A stretch of 27,989 nt of DNA. Origin: JBBIQS01 sp037442205. Its GTDB lineage: Bacteria > Myxococcota > Myxococcia > Myxococcales > UBA5297. Below are positions 18,173-25,859 of the stretch, one piece after another. Under the pieces are notes generated by a model. The model did not search any database. It worked only from the letters and a program-made list of their open reading frames with translations, and was not told the DNA's origin. The stretch's first letter is position 1; each line of letters begins with the position of its first letter. The position numbers and the translations under genes were made by a program. Location of the stretch: NCBI GenBank assembly GCA_037442205.1, contig JBBIQS010000097.1:1-27989 (forward strand), given 5' to 3'.

Positions 18173-20578
18173 ATGAGCGGTGAGACCAGCTTCGGCAAGT
18201 ACACCGTCGTCGAGATGATCGGCGCCGGCGGCATGGCCGAGGTCTTCAAGTGCAAGCTGTCGGGCATCGGCGGCTTCGAGAAGGTGGTGGTCGTCAAGCG
18301 CATCCGCACCGAGCTGCTCCAGGAGCCGGAGTTCGTGCGGATGTTCCTCGACGAAGCCCGGGTGGCGGCCTTCCTGTCGCACCAGAACATCGTCCAGGTG
18401 TTCGAGGTCGATCAGATCGACGGGGTGCCGTACATCGCCATGGAGTACGTGCGCGGGCCGACGCTTGCCGCGGCGCTGCGCCGGGCCAAGCCGGCGAACT
18501 TGTTCGACTATGGCCACGCCGCCCAGGTGATGTCGGGCATCGCGCTGGGCCTGCACCACGCCCACACCGCTTGCGACTCCGAGGGCCAGCCGCTGCATGT
18601 CATCCACCGCGACGTCAGCCCCTCCAACGTCCTCATCTCCTATGACGGGGTCCCCAAGCTGCTCGACTTCGGGGTGGCGCGGGCCCGCGGCCGGCAGACC
18701 CAGACCGAAGCCGGCACCCTCAAGGGCAAGCTGCGCTACATGGCCCCGGAGCAGTTCCAGCGCGTCGAGATCGACCACCGCGCCGACGTCTACGCCACCG
18801 GGCTCACGCTGTTCGAGGCCTGCACCGGCGAGGTCCCCTACGGCACCCTCACCGATCCTGAGGTGATCCGCGAGGTCGTCCGCGGCGCCAGCGGCCTGCC
18901 AGCCCAGTTCCCCCAGGGCTTCCCTCAAGGCCTGGAGGAGATCATCCGCTGGGCCACCGATCCCGATCCGGCGTCGCGCTGCCAGAACTGCGCCGACCTG
19001 CACACCGCGCTGGAGAACTTCCTGGCCGGCGGCGAGTGCCCCTCCAGCCAGCGCGACCTGGCGCAGTGGGTGGCGCAGCTGTTCCCCAACTCGGGCAACG
19101 AGACGCCGGGCGCCTACGGGGCAACCAACACTCCCACCAGCGGCGTCAGCCGGCGCACCCCGCTCAGCCAGCCCAACAGCGCCTCCGGCATCCGGCGCGC
19201 CAGCCAGAGCTCGCCGGGCGCGCCCATTCCGCTCGACCGCCCGATCAGCCGGCCGAATTCGCCGAGCCAGGTGCGCTCGCAGAGCCAACTCCACCGCCTG
19301 GCCGCCGGCGAGGAGCCCGCCGCCCCGCCGCCCGGCAAGAGGGGCCTCTTCATCGGCCTCGGGCTGGGCGGCCTGGTCGCCGCGGGAGCGGTGGCGGCCT
19401 TCTTCCTGACTCGGCCCGAGCCCCTTCCCCCGACGCCGGCGCCCCAGCCGCCGGTCGCCGCTCCGGCCCCGCCGCCGCAGACCACCGACGACGACAACGT
19501 CCGGGCCTACCTGGAGAAGATCGAGTCGCTGCGCCAGGCCAAGCGCTACGGCCAGGCGCTCGATCTGATGGCCAAGGCGCGCGAGCTCAAGCCGAAGGAA
19601 GCCTCGCTCAACATCAAGGTCAGCGAGGTCGCCGATCAGCTGGAGAAGGAGGCGCTGCTGGCCAAGGGCGCCAAGGCGCTGGACAACGACGATCCCCAGG
19701 CCGCGCTCGATGCTGCCAAGGACGTGCTCGATCGCGATCCTGAGGACGCCCAGGCCGCCAAGCTGTTGGCCGAGGCCCGCCAGAGGCTGGCCGCCAAGGC
19801 CGCCCCGGCGACTCCGGTGAAGCAGCCCAGGGAGATCCGCGAGGGGAAGCTGAGCGTGGCGAGCACTCCCGCCGGCGTGGTCTACCTCGACGACGAGCCG
19901 CTCGGACGGGCGCCCATCCGCGGCCGCGCGCTGAGGGAAGGCAAACACGTGGTGCAGGTGCGGCTGGAGGGCTACGCCAGCTTCACCCAGACCATCGAGG
20001 TCGCCGCCGGCAGGGAGTCGAGCCTCAATGCCGCGCTGGTCGCCGTCGCCCGCAAGCGGCTGGCCTCGGCTGACCTGGGCAACCTCGGCGGCGACAAGCC
20101 GGGCACTGCCGATCCCGCGCCCGGCCGCGACGCCCCCAAGCCGCCGGCTCCCGAGAACCCGCCCGCCCCGGCCCCGGTGGCCGCGCCGATTCCCGCTCCG
20201 GCGCCCGCTCCGCAGCCGGCGATGGCCTCGCCGACGCCGACGCCGGCGCAGGGCCCGGAGGCCAGGTTTCCCAAGCCCAAGTTGCCGGCCAAGCACACCG
20301 TCAGCTCGACCAAGGAGTTGGTGCGCTCGCTGCAGGCCATCGAGAACGCAGCCATCGCCGCCGGGGCCTCGGCCGAGGCGGCCCGCGACTCGACCTACGC
20401 CCTGAGCCAGGAGCTGTCCAAGAGGATCGGTCCCGCCGAGCCGGTGGAGCTGTTCCCGCGGGCGGTCTACTACCTGATCCTCCAGGCCGCGGCCAGCGGC
20501 GCCGACCGGACCAAGATCGGCGCCCAGCTGCGCACCGCCCAGCTCAATGGGACGCTCAAGGAGTCGGCCAGCAAGTAG
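18173..20578 (+). CDS. Transmembrane Ser/Thr protein kinase with TPR-like and PEGA domains
   Basis: An 801-residue Hanks-type kinase. The kinase domain shows the glycine loop GAGGMAEV (residues 17-24), Lys42 (VVVVKRI), the catalytic loop HRDVSPSN (145-152), DFG (165-167) and APE (191-193). In canonical kinases the loop reads HRDLKPxN; here Ser replaces the Lys, as is common in myxobacterial kinases. A long Ser/Pro linker leads to one membrane helix (391-413). The outer half carries TPR-like helices (RQAKRYGQALDLMAKARELK), a PEGA domain (about 558-625), a Pro/Ala linker and a helical C-terminal domain. I chose ATG 18173 because GAAGGA sits 6 bases before it, whereas ATG 18167 directly abuts that sequence. 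The role is probably sensing the periplasm and phosphorylating unknown cytoplasmic targets. Confidence 0.92.
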   Translation: MSGETSFGKYTVVEMIGAGGMAEVFKCKLSGIGGFEKVVVVKRIRTELLQEPEFVRMFLDEARVAAFLSHQNIVQVFEVDQIDGVPYIAMEYVRGPTLAAALRRAKPANLFDYGHAAQVMSGIALGLHHAHTACDSEGQPLHVIHRDVSPSNVLISYDGVPKLLDFGVARARGRQTQTEAGTLKGKLRYMAPEQFQRVEIDHRADVYATGLTLFEACTGEVPYGTLTDPEVIREVVRGASGLPAQFPQGFPQGLEEIIRWATDPDPASRCQNCADLHTALENFLAGGECPSSQRDLAQWVAQLFPNSGNETPGAYGATNTPTSGVSRRTPLSQPNSASGIRRASQSSPGAPIPLDRPISRPNSPSQVRSQSQLHRLAAGEEPAAPPPGKRGLFIGLGLGGLVAAGAVAAFFLTRPEPLPPTPAPQPPVAAPAPPPQTTDDDNVRAYLEKIESLRQAKRYGQALDLMAKARELKPKEASLNIKVSEVADQLEKEALLAKGAKALDNDDPQAALDAAKDVLDRDPEDAQAAKLLAEARQRLAAKAAPATPVKQPREIREGKLSVASTPAGVVYLDDEPLGRAPIRGRALREGKHVVQVRLEGYASFTQTIEVAAGRESSLNAALVAVARKRLASADLGNLGGDKPGTADPAPGRDAPKPPAPENPPAPAPVAAPIPAPAPAPQPAMASPTPTPAQGPEARFPKPKLPAKHTVSSTKELVRSLQAIENAAIAAGASAEAARDSTYALSQELSKRIGPAEPVELFPRAVYYLILQAAASGADRTKIGAQLRTAQLNGTLKESASK

Positions 20579-20610
20579 CAGGAACTGCCGCCGGCCAGGC
20601 CGGCCCCTGC
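20578..20610 (+). terminator. Stem-loop after the kinase gene
   Basis: GCCGGCC-A-GGCCGGC (20590-20604) is a 7-bp palindrome around one base. It lies inside an outer pair GCAGG/CCTGC (20578-20582, 20606-20610). It starts at the last base of the kinase stop and has no T-tract, so termination is only a guess. Its right arm provides the TGC of the following extended -10-like element. Confidence 0.3.
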
Positions 20611-20616
20611 TATGAG
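20608..20616 (+). promoter_or_regulatory. Candidate extended -10 element for the methyltransferase
   Basis: TGCTATGAG lies 6 bases before ATG 20623 and resembles the elements before other genes in this window. A transcript from here would be nearly leaderless. The element lacks the final T of the consensus. Confidence 0.25.
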
Positions 20617-20622
20617 TAGGGC

Positions 20623-21231
20623 ATGGCCCACTCTCACGGCGACCGCAACCACCACGGAAATCCCAAGGATCTGCAGGCCTATCTGCGCCGCCTGCTGGAC
20701 CCCGACCGCGACCGCTGGCAGCTGCCGGAGCGGGTGATCCGCGCGCTCAAGATCAAGAAGGGACAGACCGTCGCCGAGATCGGCGCCGGGCCGGGCTACT
20801 TCACCCTGCGGCTGGCGCGCGCGGTGGGAAAGAGCGGCTCGGTGCTGGCGGTCGAGGTCGAGCCGCAGCTGATCGCGGTGCTGCGCGACCGGCTCGAGGA
20901 GAAGCGGGTGGCCAGCGTCACCCCGATCCTCGGCCTGGCGCAGGATCCCTTCCTGCCGCCGGCGTCCTGCGACCTGATCTTCGCGGTCAACACCTTCCAC
21001 CACTTCCACCGCCTGCCGCCCTACCTGCGCCGGCTCAAGAAGTCGCTCAAGCCGGGCGGGCGGATCGTCGACATCGACTTCCACGAGCGCGAACTGCCGA
21101 TTGGACCGCCGGTCGATCACAAGCTGGCGCGCGAGGACTTCCTGGCCGCGGCCCGCCGGGCCGGGCTGAGGCTGGCGGCCGAGCCCGACTTCCTGCCCTA
21201 CCAGTATTTCCTTGTGATCGCGGCCCGCTAG
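20623..21231 (+). CDS. Class I SAM-dependent methyltransferase
   Basis: A 202-residue soluble enzyme with the SAM-binding motif VAEIGAGPGYFTLRLA near residues 50-65, the acidic end of strand 2 (LAVEVEP) and the later motif LKPGGRIVDIDF. The N-terminus is His-rich (HSHGDRNHHG), followed by YLRRLLDPDRDRWQLP, a pattern I associate with a family of small methyltransferases widespread in deltaproteobacteria. The C-terminal FLPYQYFLVI is also typical of that family. The methyl acceptor is unknown. It has no good ribosome-binding site and lies 44 bases after the kinase gene, with a -10-like element in between. Confidence 0.85.
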   Translation: MAHSHGDRNHHGNPKDLQAYLRRLLDPDRDRWQLPERVIRALKIKKGQTVAEIGAGPGYFTLRLARAVGKSGSVLAVEVEPQLIAVLRDRLEEKRVASVTPILGLAQDPFLPPASCDLIFAVNTFHHFHRLPPYLRRLKKSLKPGGRIVDIDFHERELPIGPPVDHKLAREDFLAAARRAGLRLAAEPDFLPYQYFLVIAAR

Positions 21232-21429
21232 CTGCGCTCGGCCCCCGCGAATGCCGCGCCCCCTGCCGCGCGCCCCGCAGGCGGCGGGCAGGAGACTTTC
21301 CCGAGCAAAGACGGACATTTGCGCTCGGCACCGGCCCCGGAACCGCGGCTGCGGCGCTGCCGCCCTTGCCTCAACGGCCCTCGACGGGCGGTCCGGCGAA
21401 TCCGGTTTCACAAACTTTGCGGGGGATGG

Positions 21430-21438
21430 TGCTAAGCT
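21430..21438 (+). promoter_or_regulatory. Candidate extended -10 element of the S41 protease operon
   Basis: TGCTAAGCT combines an extended TGn with TAAGCT (3 of 6 to TATAAT). Transcription would start near 21445, leaving about 29 bases of leader that includes GGAGG (21459-21463). The 242-base gap from 21232 holds nothing else that I can identify apart from a short AAGC-N7-GCTT dyad followed by T's at 21434-21453. Confidence 0.35.
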
Positions 21439-21473
21439 GACTCGGCTTTTTTCCTGGTGGAGGTAGTTCGCCC

Positions 21474-22850
21474 GTGTCGCGCCCGAGAGGCCCGCGCTCC
21501 CCATTGCTGGTCGCGCTGCTGCTGGCGCCCTTCGCGTTCCTCGGAGGGATGGTCGCCGACCGCGCGGTCTTCGCCAAGGACGGCGGGACCTACCGGCAGC
21601 TGGACCTCTTCGCCCGGGTGCTGTCGCACATCGAGAACAACTACGTCGAGGAGACCAACGAGCGGCAGCTGATCGCCGGCGCCATCCGCGGGATGGTGGG
21701 CACCCTCGACCCGCACACCCTGTGGATGCCTCCCGAGCTGTTCAAGGACATGAAGGCCGACACCTCGGGCGAGTTCGGCGGCCTGGGGATCGAGGTCATC
21801 TCCAAGACCAAGGTCCGCAACGGGATCAAGCTCGAACAACTGACGGTGGTGGCCCCGGTCGAGGACACCCCCGGGGCCCGCGCCGGCATCAAGCCCGGCG
21901 ACGTCATCGCGCGCATCGACGGCGAGCCGACCTCGGAGATGGAGTTCGCCGCTGCCGTCTCGCGCCTGCGCGGCCCGGCCGGCAGCAAGGTCACCCTGAG
22001 CATCATGCGCGAGGGTTTCGCCGAGCCGCGGGACATCGTCCTGATCCGCGACCACATCCGCATCGTCTCGGTCGAGGGCAAGCTCTACGACGGCTACGCG
22101 CACGTGAGGATCAAGAGCTTCCAGGAGAAGACCGACCACGACCTCAAGCGCGTGCTGGACGAGCTGCGCAAGCAGCACGGCGCCGAGCTCAGGGGCCTGG
22201 TGCTCGACCTGCGCAACAACCCCGGCGGCCTGCTCGACCAGGCGGTGAAGGTCAGCGACCGCTTCCTCCCCGGCGGCCTGACCATCGTCACCACCAAGGG
22301 GCGCAACGGCCGCAACGTCGAGGAGGAGAAGAGCCACGACCGGGACACCGAGCCCAACTACCCGCTGATCGTGCTGGTCAACGGCGGCTCGGCCTCGGCC
22401 TCGGAGATCGTCGCCGGGGCGCTGCAGGACCACGGCCGGGCGGTGGTGATGGGCAGCCCGACCTTCGGCAAGGGCAGCGTCCAGACCCTGATCGAGTTCG
22501 AGGACGGCAGCGGGCTCAAGCTGACCATCGCCCGCTACTTCACCCCCAGCGGCCGCAGCATCCAGGAGAAGGGGATCGTTCCCGACGTGGAGGTGAAGGA
22601 TCCCAGCGAGCGCGAGGACCTGGCTCCGCGCGAGGCCGACCTGAAGAACCACTTCCGCAACGACTTCACCGGCATGGCCCCGGCCCGCGTCACCAAGGAC
22701 CGCGAGCCCGCCGACGGCGCCGACTCCGCCGTCCCCGCCCGACTCGGCTCCTCGGAGGACTTCCTGCTGCGAACTGCTCTCGACTACCTGCGTACCTGGC
22801 AGATCTTCAAAGCCAACGCCCCTGCACCCGCCAAGAAGGGCGGGAAGTGA
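21474..22850 (+). CDS. S41-family C-terminal processing protease
   Basis: A 458-residue exported serine protease of the Tsp/CtpA family, which cuts periplasmic proteins at or from their C-termini. The N-terminus is a signal peptide or anchor (SPLLVALLLAPFAFLGGMV). The PDZ domain spans about residues 90-185 (GIKPGDVIARIDGE). In the protease domain, Ser308 (GGSASASE), Lys333 (PTFGKG) and Asp319 have exactly the spacing of Ser430, Lys455 and Asp441 in E. coli Tsp. The gene begins with GTG, with GGAGG 10 bases upstream. Its stop is 5 bases before the next ATG, so it heads an operon with the duplicated PEGA/lipoprotein genes, which may include its substrates or partners. Confidence 0.93.
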   Translation: MSRPRGPRSPLLVALLLAPFAFLGGMVADRAVFAKDGGTYRQLDLFARVLSHIENNYVEETNERQLIAGAIRGMVGTLDPHTLWMPPELFKDMKADTSGEFGGLGIEVISKTKVRNGIKLEQLTVVAPVEDTPGARAGIKPGDVIARIDGEPTSEMEFAAAVSRLRGPAGSKVTLSIMREGFAEPRDIVLIRDHIRIVSVEGKLYDGYAHVRIKSFQEKTDHDLKRVLDELRKQHGAELRGLVLDLRNNPGGLLDQAVKVSDRFLPGGLTIVTTKGRNGRNVEEEKSHDRDTEPNYPLIVLVNGGSASASEIVAGALQDHGRAVVMGSPTFGKGSVQTLIEFEDGSGLKLTIARYFTPSGRSIQEKGIVPDVEVKDPSEREDLAPREADLKNHFRNDFTGMAPARVTKDREPADGADSAVPARLGSSEDFLLRTALDYLRTWQIFKANAPAPAKKGGK

Positions 22851-22855
22851 CCCCC

Positions 22856-24565
22856 ATGCCTGAGCGAACGATAGCCCAGAAGCTGATTGCCTCCGTGCTG
22901 ACCGGCCTGCTGGCGGGCCCCTCCCTGCTGCTGCCCGGCGTCGCCGGCGCCGGCGAGGTCCCGGCCCCGCCGCCGCCTCCGCCGCCGACCGCCCGGCGCC
23001 CGTCGCTGGCGGTGGTCGGCGTGCCCCTGGACGAGAGCGGCTCTGCCGCCGCCCGGCTGGCCTACATGGGTGAGCAGGTTGGCCGGCGCCTTGGCCGCCA
23101 CCAGATCGCCGACCTGGTCGCGCTGCTCGACCCCGACGCCGACCAGCAGCGCACCGACAAGGCCGAGCAGGCCGCCAAGGACTACGAGCTGGCCCGCAAG
23201 AACTACGACGAGCTCGACCTGCAGAAGGCCGTCGACCGCTGCGACAAGTCGCTGGCCGCCTACGAGAAGAGCGACCTGTCGGTCCACTTCGACGACCTGG
23301 CCAAGTCGTGGATCCTGCGCATCGCCAGCCTGATCGCCAACGCCGAGAACCAGACCGCCGGGGTCGAGCTCAACTCGCTCCTGCCGGTGGACCAGAGGTC
23401 GGTCTTCGACCCCAACCTGTTCGCCCCCGACTTCATCGCCCAGGTCAAGCAGCGCCGCGAGGAGATCCGCGCCAAGGCCAACCTCACCGTCGACGTCACC
23501 GCCCGCCCCGACTCGGCGCGGGTGTTCATCGACGGCAGCTACCGCGGCATCACCCCGCTCGAGGTGCGCGAGCTGGCCCCCGGCGATCACTTCCTGACCC
23601 TGATCGCCCCCGGCTTCCAGCTGATGCAGAAGCGGGTCCGCCCGGGCGTGGCGGTGGCCTTCGTCGAGACCATGTCTCCGGCGCAGCGCTACGAGATCCT
23701 GCGCAGCTTCGTCGAGCAGGTGCGGGCCGATCCCCGCGGGCCGGGGCGCAACACCGCCGCCACCGAGCTGGCCCGCGACCTGGGCGTGGACCAGGTGATG
23801 GTGATCGCCGTCTCCGCCAAAGGCCGCGACACCCTCAACGTGCTGGGAGTTCGGATCGACGCCCGCGACGGCCACGAGCTGGCCTACCTGGACGAGGCCA
23901 TCCCCAACGACGAGTCCCGCTTCGCCAGCGCCGCCGACAGCTTCCTCAACCGCGCCATGGGCAGCGACCTGCGGCGCACCGGCAAGGCCCCCAAGGTCAG
24001 CACCGGCGGCAGCTTCGATTGGAAGCCGCGCCACACCGGCTACGCGCTGGCCGCCGCCGGGGCCCTGGCGCTGGTCAGCGGCATCGCCTTCGGCCTATCG
24101 GCCAAGGGAGCGGTCAACAGCTTCAAGGCCTCCACCGAGCCCCAGACCAGCACCAGCTACGACTCGCTGGAGTCCAGCGGCCGGCGCTCGGCGCTGATCG
24201 CCGACATCTCCTACCTGGTGGCCCTGGTGGCCGGCGGCAGCGGTGCCTACCTGGCGGTCACCGACCGCGCCCCGGCCAGCGACGACGGCAACGCCGGCAT
24301 CGACGAGAAGCGCACCGTGACCCACAAGCTGAGGGAGGCCGACGCCGACGAGGCCCCGCGCCCCGAGCCGGCGCGCGCCCCGGCGCCCAAGCCCGAGCCC
24401 AAGCCGGAACCGAAGAAGGTGGCTCCGGCGAAGAAGCCGGCGGTGCAGGAGAGCGCCCCGGCCAAGGTCAAGCCCAAGCCGGCGGCCGAGGAGGAGGAGA
24501 GCCCGCCCCCGCCGCCGAAGAAGGGCAAGAAGCAGCGCGAGGACGACGATCTGCGCGACGACTGA
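22856..24565 (+). CDS. PEGA-domain membrane protein ending in DDLRDD (module A, copy 1)
   Basis: A 569-residue exported protein of unknown function. After a signal peptide and Pro-rich linker comes a helical, TPR-like region (about 95-200) with a single Cys (VDRCDKSLAAY). A PEGA domain follows at about 209-270 (RVFIDGSYRGITPLEVRELAPG), then an alpha/beta segment (LARDLGVDQVMVIAVS). Two membrane helices lie near 393-413 and 446-466. The tail is rich in Lys, Pro and Glu, like a periplasm-spanning arm, and ends in DDLRDD. With a cleaved signal peptide, both the N-terminal domains and the tail would be periplasmic. It is clearly paralogous to the protein at 25860-27572: same order, nearly same length, same ending. 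PEGA proteins of this build are common in myxobacteria, but their role is unknown. Confidence 0.85.
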   Translation: MPERTIAQKLIASVLTGLLAGPSLLLPGVAGAGEVPAPPPPPPPTARRPSLAVVGVPLDESGSAAARLAYMGEQVGRRLGRHQIADLVALLDPDADQQRTDKAEQAAKDYELARKNYDELDLQKAVDRCDKSLAAYEKSDLSVHFDDLAKSWILRIASLIANAENQTAGVELNSLLPVDQRSVFDPNLFAPDFIAQVKQRREEIRAKANLTVDVTARPDSARVFIDGSYRGITPLEVRELAPGDHFLTLIAPGFQLMQKRVRPGVAVAFVETMSPAQRYEILRSFVEQVRADPRGPGRNTAATELARDLGVDQVMVIAVSAKGRDTLNVLGVRIDARDGHELAYLDEAIPNDESRFASAADSFLNRAMGSDLRRTGKAPKVSTGGSFDWKPRHTGYALAAAGALALVSGIAFGLSAKGAVNSFKASTEPQTSTSYDSLESSGRRSALIADISYLVALVAGGSGAYLAVTDRAPASDDGNAGIDEKRTVTHKLREADADEAPRPEPARAPAPKPEPKPEPKKVAPAKKPAVQESAPAKVKPKPAAEEEESPPPPPKKGKKQREDDDLRDD

Positions 24566-24581
24566 TCACGGGAACCGACCA

Positions 24582-25799
24582 ATGAGAATCGCCAACCCCA
24601 AGTTTCTGCTGCTGCCCGCCGCGCTGGGCCTCGCCCTGGCCTGCAGCTTGATGATGGAGTTCGACTATAACGGCAAGCCCTGCTCCAACGGGGCCGCCTG
24701 CCGCGCCGGCTACGTCTGCGACTCGAACAACAAATGCCAGAAGGACACCGGCCAGGTCGACGCCGGCCCGGTGGTCTGCGGCGGCAGGTGTACCGCCGAC
24801 CAGGTGTGCCTGGAGAACCGCCAGGAGTGCGTGGACAAGGGCTGCGCGACCCAGGCCTGCCCGGCGGGCCAGGCCTGCTACTACGACTCCGCGGGAAAGA
24901 CCATCTGCCACCCGCTGCTCGGCCAAATGGGCTCGCTGTGCTCGAGCGACGGTGAGTGCGCGGCTGGGCGGATTTGCATGGTCAGCTCGGTCCCCGACAG
25001 CTCCGGGAACAAGACCCACGCCGGCTTCTGCACCAAGACCTGCAAGCTGGAGTCGGACTGCCAGGACGCGGCCGACGCCGGCACGACCAGCACCGAGAAC
25101 GTGGGCTGCTTCGACCTCGGCGGAAGCGCCAGATACTGCGCGGTCATTCCCAAGGACGCCAAGACCCCGCGGGCGGCACAGTTCCAGTGCAACAACGAGA
25201 AGAGCTGCGCCGACTTCCCCGGCTACACCTGTGCCCTCTTCGACCGGCGCGGCCCCAACGCCAACAGCTCGTCGATCGAGGACCCGCTGTGGCTGTGCGA
25301 CAAGGCGCGCGAGGGCGCGGCCCCGGCGATTCTCGAGGAATGTGACGTCAACGAGACCGCGGGCGGGAAGGTCGCCGCCAACGGCCTGTGCCTGCCCGGG
25401 CATGCCCTGGCCCTGGCGCCGGACGGCGGGGTGTCCGCCGTGTCCTACGCCACCGTCAGGTGCACCGGCGCCGCCGACTGCATCGGCGGGGTCTGCGGCG
25501 CTGCCGAGTACGCCCTGTTCACCGACACCGGAGCCCGCAATTCGGCGCCGCGCAGCCTCAAGGTGTGCCTCAAGGGAGCCTCGGGGGCCCGATGCGACCG
25601 GTGCATGAGGGACTACGAGTGCAAGGCCGACGCGCCCCACTGCCTGGTCAACCCGGACGCCGGCTACGGCGAGTGCACCTCCGAGTGCCAGATCATCTCA
25701 GGCGCGAGCAGCGGGCACAGCTACGTCGGCTGCCCGGCAGGTGTCACCTGCGAGCAGTTCGCCAGCGGTTCGAAGTGCGTGACCACCGGCTGCCCCTGA
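24582..25799 (+). CDS. Cys-rich lipoprotein (module B, copy 1)
   Basis: A 405-residue lipoprotein (ALAC lipobox, Cys21) with about 40 cysteines, roughly one residue in ten. The first module after the lipid site reads F-x3-GKPC-x5-C-x5-C-x5-C and recurs almost unchanged in the small lipoprotein at 27591. The remainder contains several CxxDxxC-like units (CSSDGEC, CTGAADC) that should be held by disulfides outside the cytoplasm. No enzymatic motif is seen, so a structural or binding role is likely. It begins 16 bases after the PEGA protein gene. Such Cys-rich lipoproteins are frequent in myxobacteria and mostly uncharacterised. Confidence 0.82.
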   Translation: MRIANPKFLLLPAALGLALACSLMMEFDYNGKPCSNGAACRAGYVCDSNNKCQKDTGQVDAGPVVCGGRCTADQVCLENRQECVDKGCATQACPAGQACYYDSAGKTICHPLLGQMGSLCSSDGECAAGRICMVSSVPDSSGNKTHAGFCTKTCKLESDCQDAADAGTTSTENVGCFDLGGSARYCAVIPKDAKTPRAAQFQCNNEKSCADFPGYTCALFDRRGPNANSSSIEDPLWLCDKAREGAAPAILEECDVNETAGGKVAANGLCLPGHALALAPDGGVSAVSYATVRCTGAADCIGGVCGAAEYALFTDTGARNSAPRSLKVCLKGASGARCDRCMRDYECKADAPHCLVNPDAGYGECTSECQIISGASSGHSYVGCPAGVTCEQFASGSKCVTTGCP

Positions 25800-25818
25800 C
25801 CGAGCGCTGACCTTCACC

Positions 25819-25844
25819 GCGCCCGCCGCCTCGACGGCGGGCGC
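25819..25844 (+). other. Strong hairpin between the two module copies
   Basis: GCGCCCGCCG (25819-25828) and CGGCGGGCGC (25835-25844) form a perfect 10-bp stem with a 6-base loop, starting 19 bases after the module-B1 stop and ending 15 bases before the next ATG. There is no T-tract. It could stabilise the upstream mRNA, attenuate transcription, or block translation of the second module. Confidence 0.55.
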
Positions 25845-25859
25845 CTGCGAGACCGCGGA

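Noticed and set aside
21434..21453. AAGC-N7-GCTT followed by T's before the S41 protease, as an attenuator
   Set aside because: The stem is only 4 bp with a 7-base loop and is too weak to be called a terminator.
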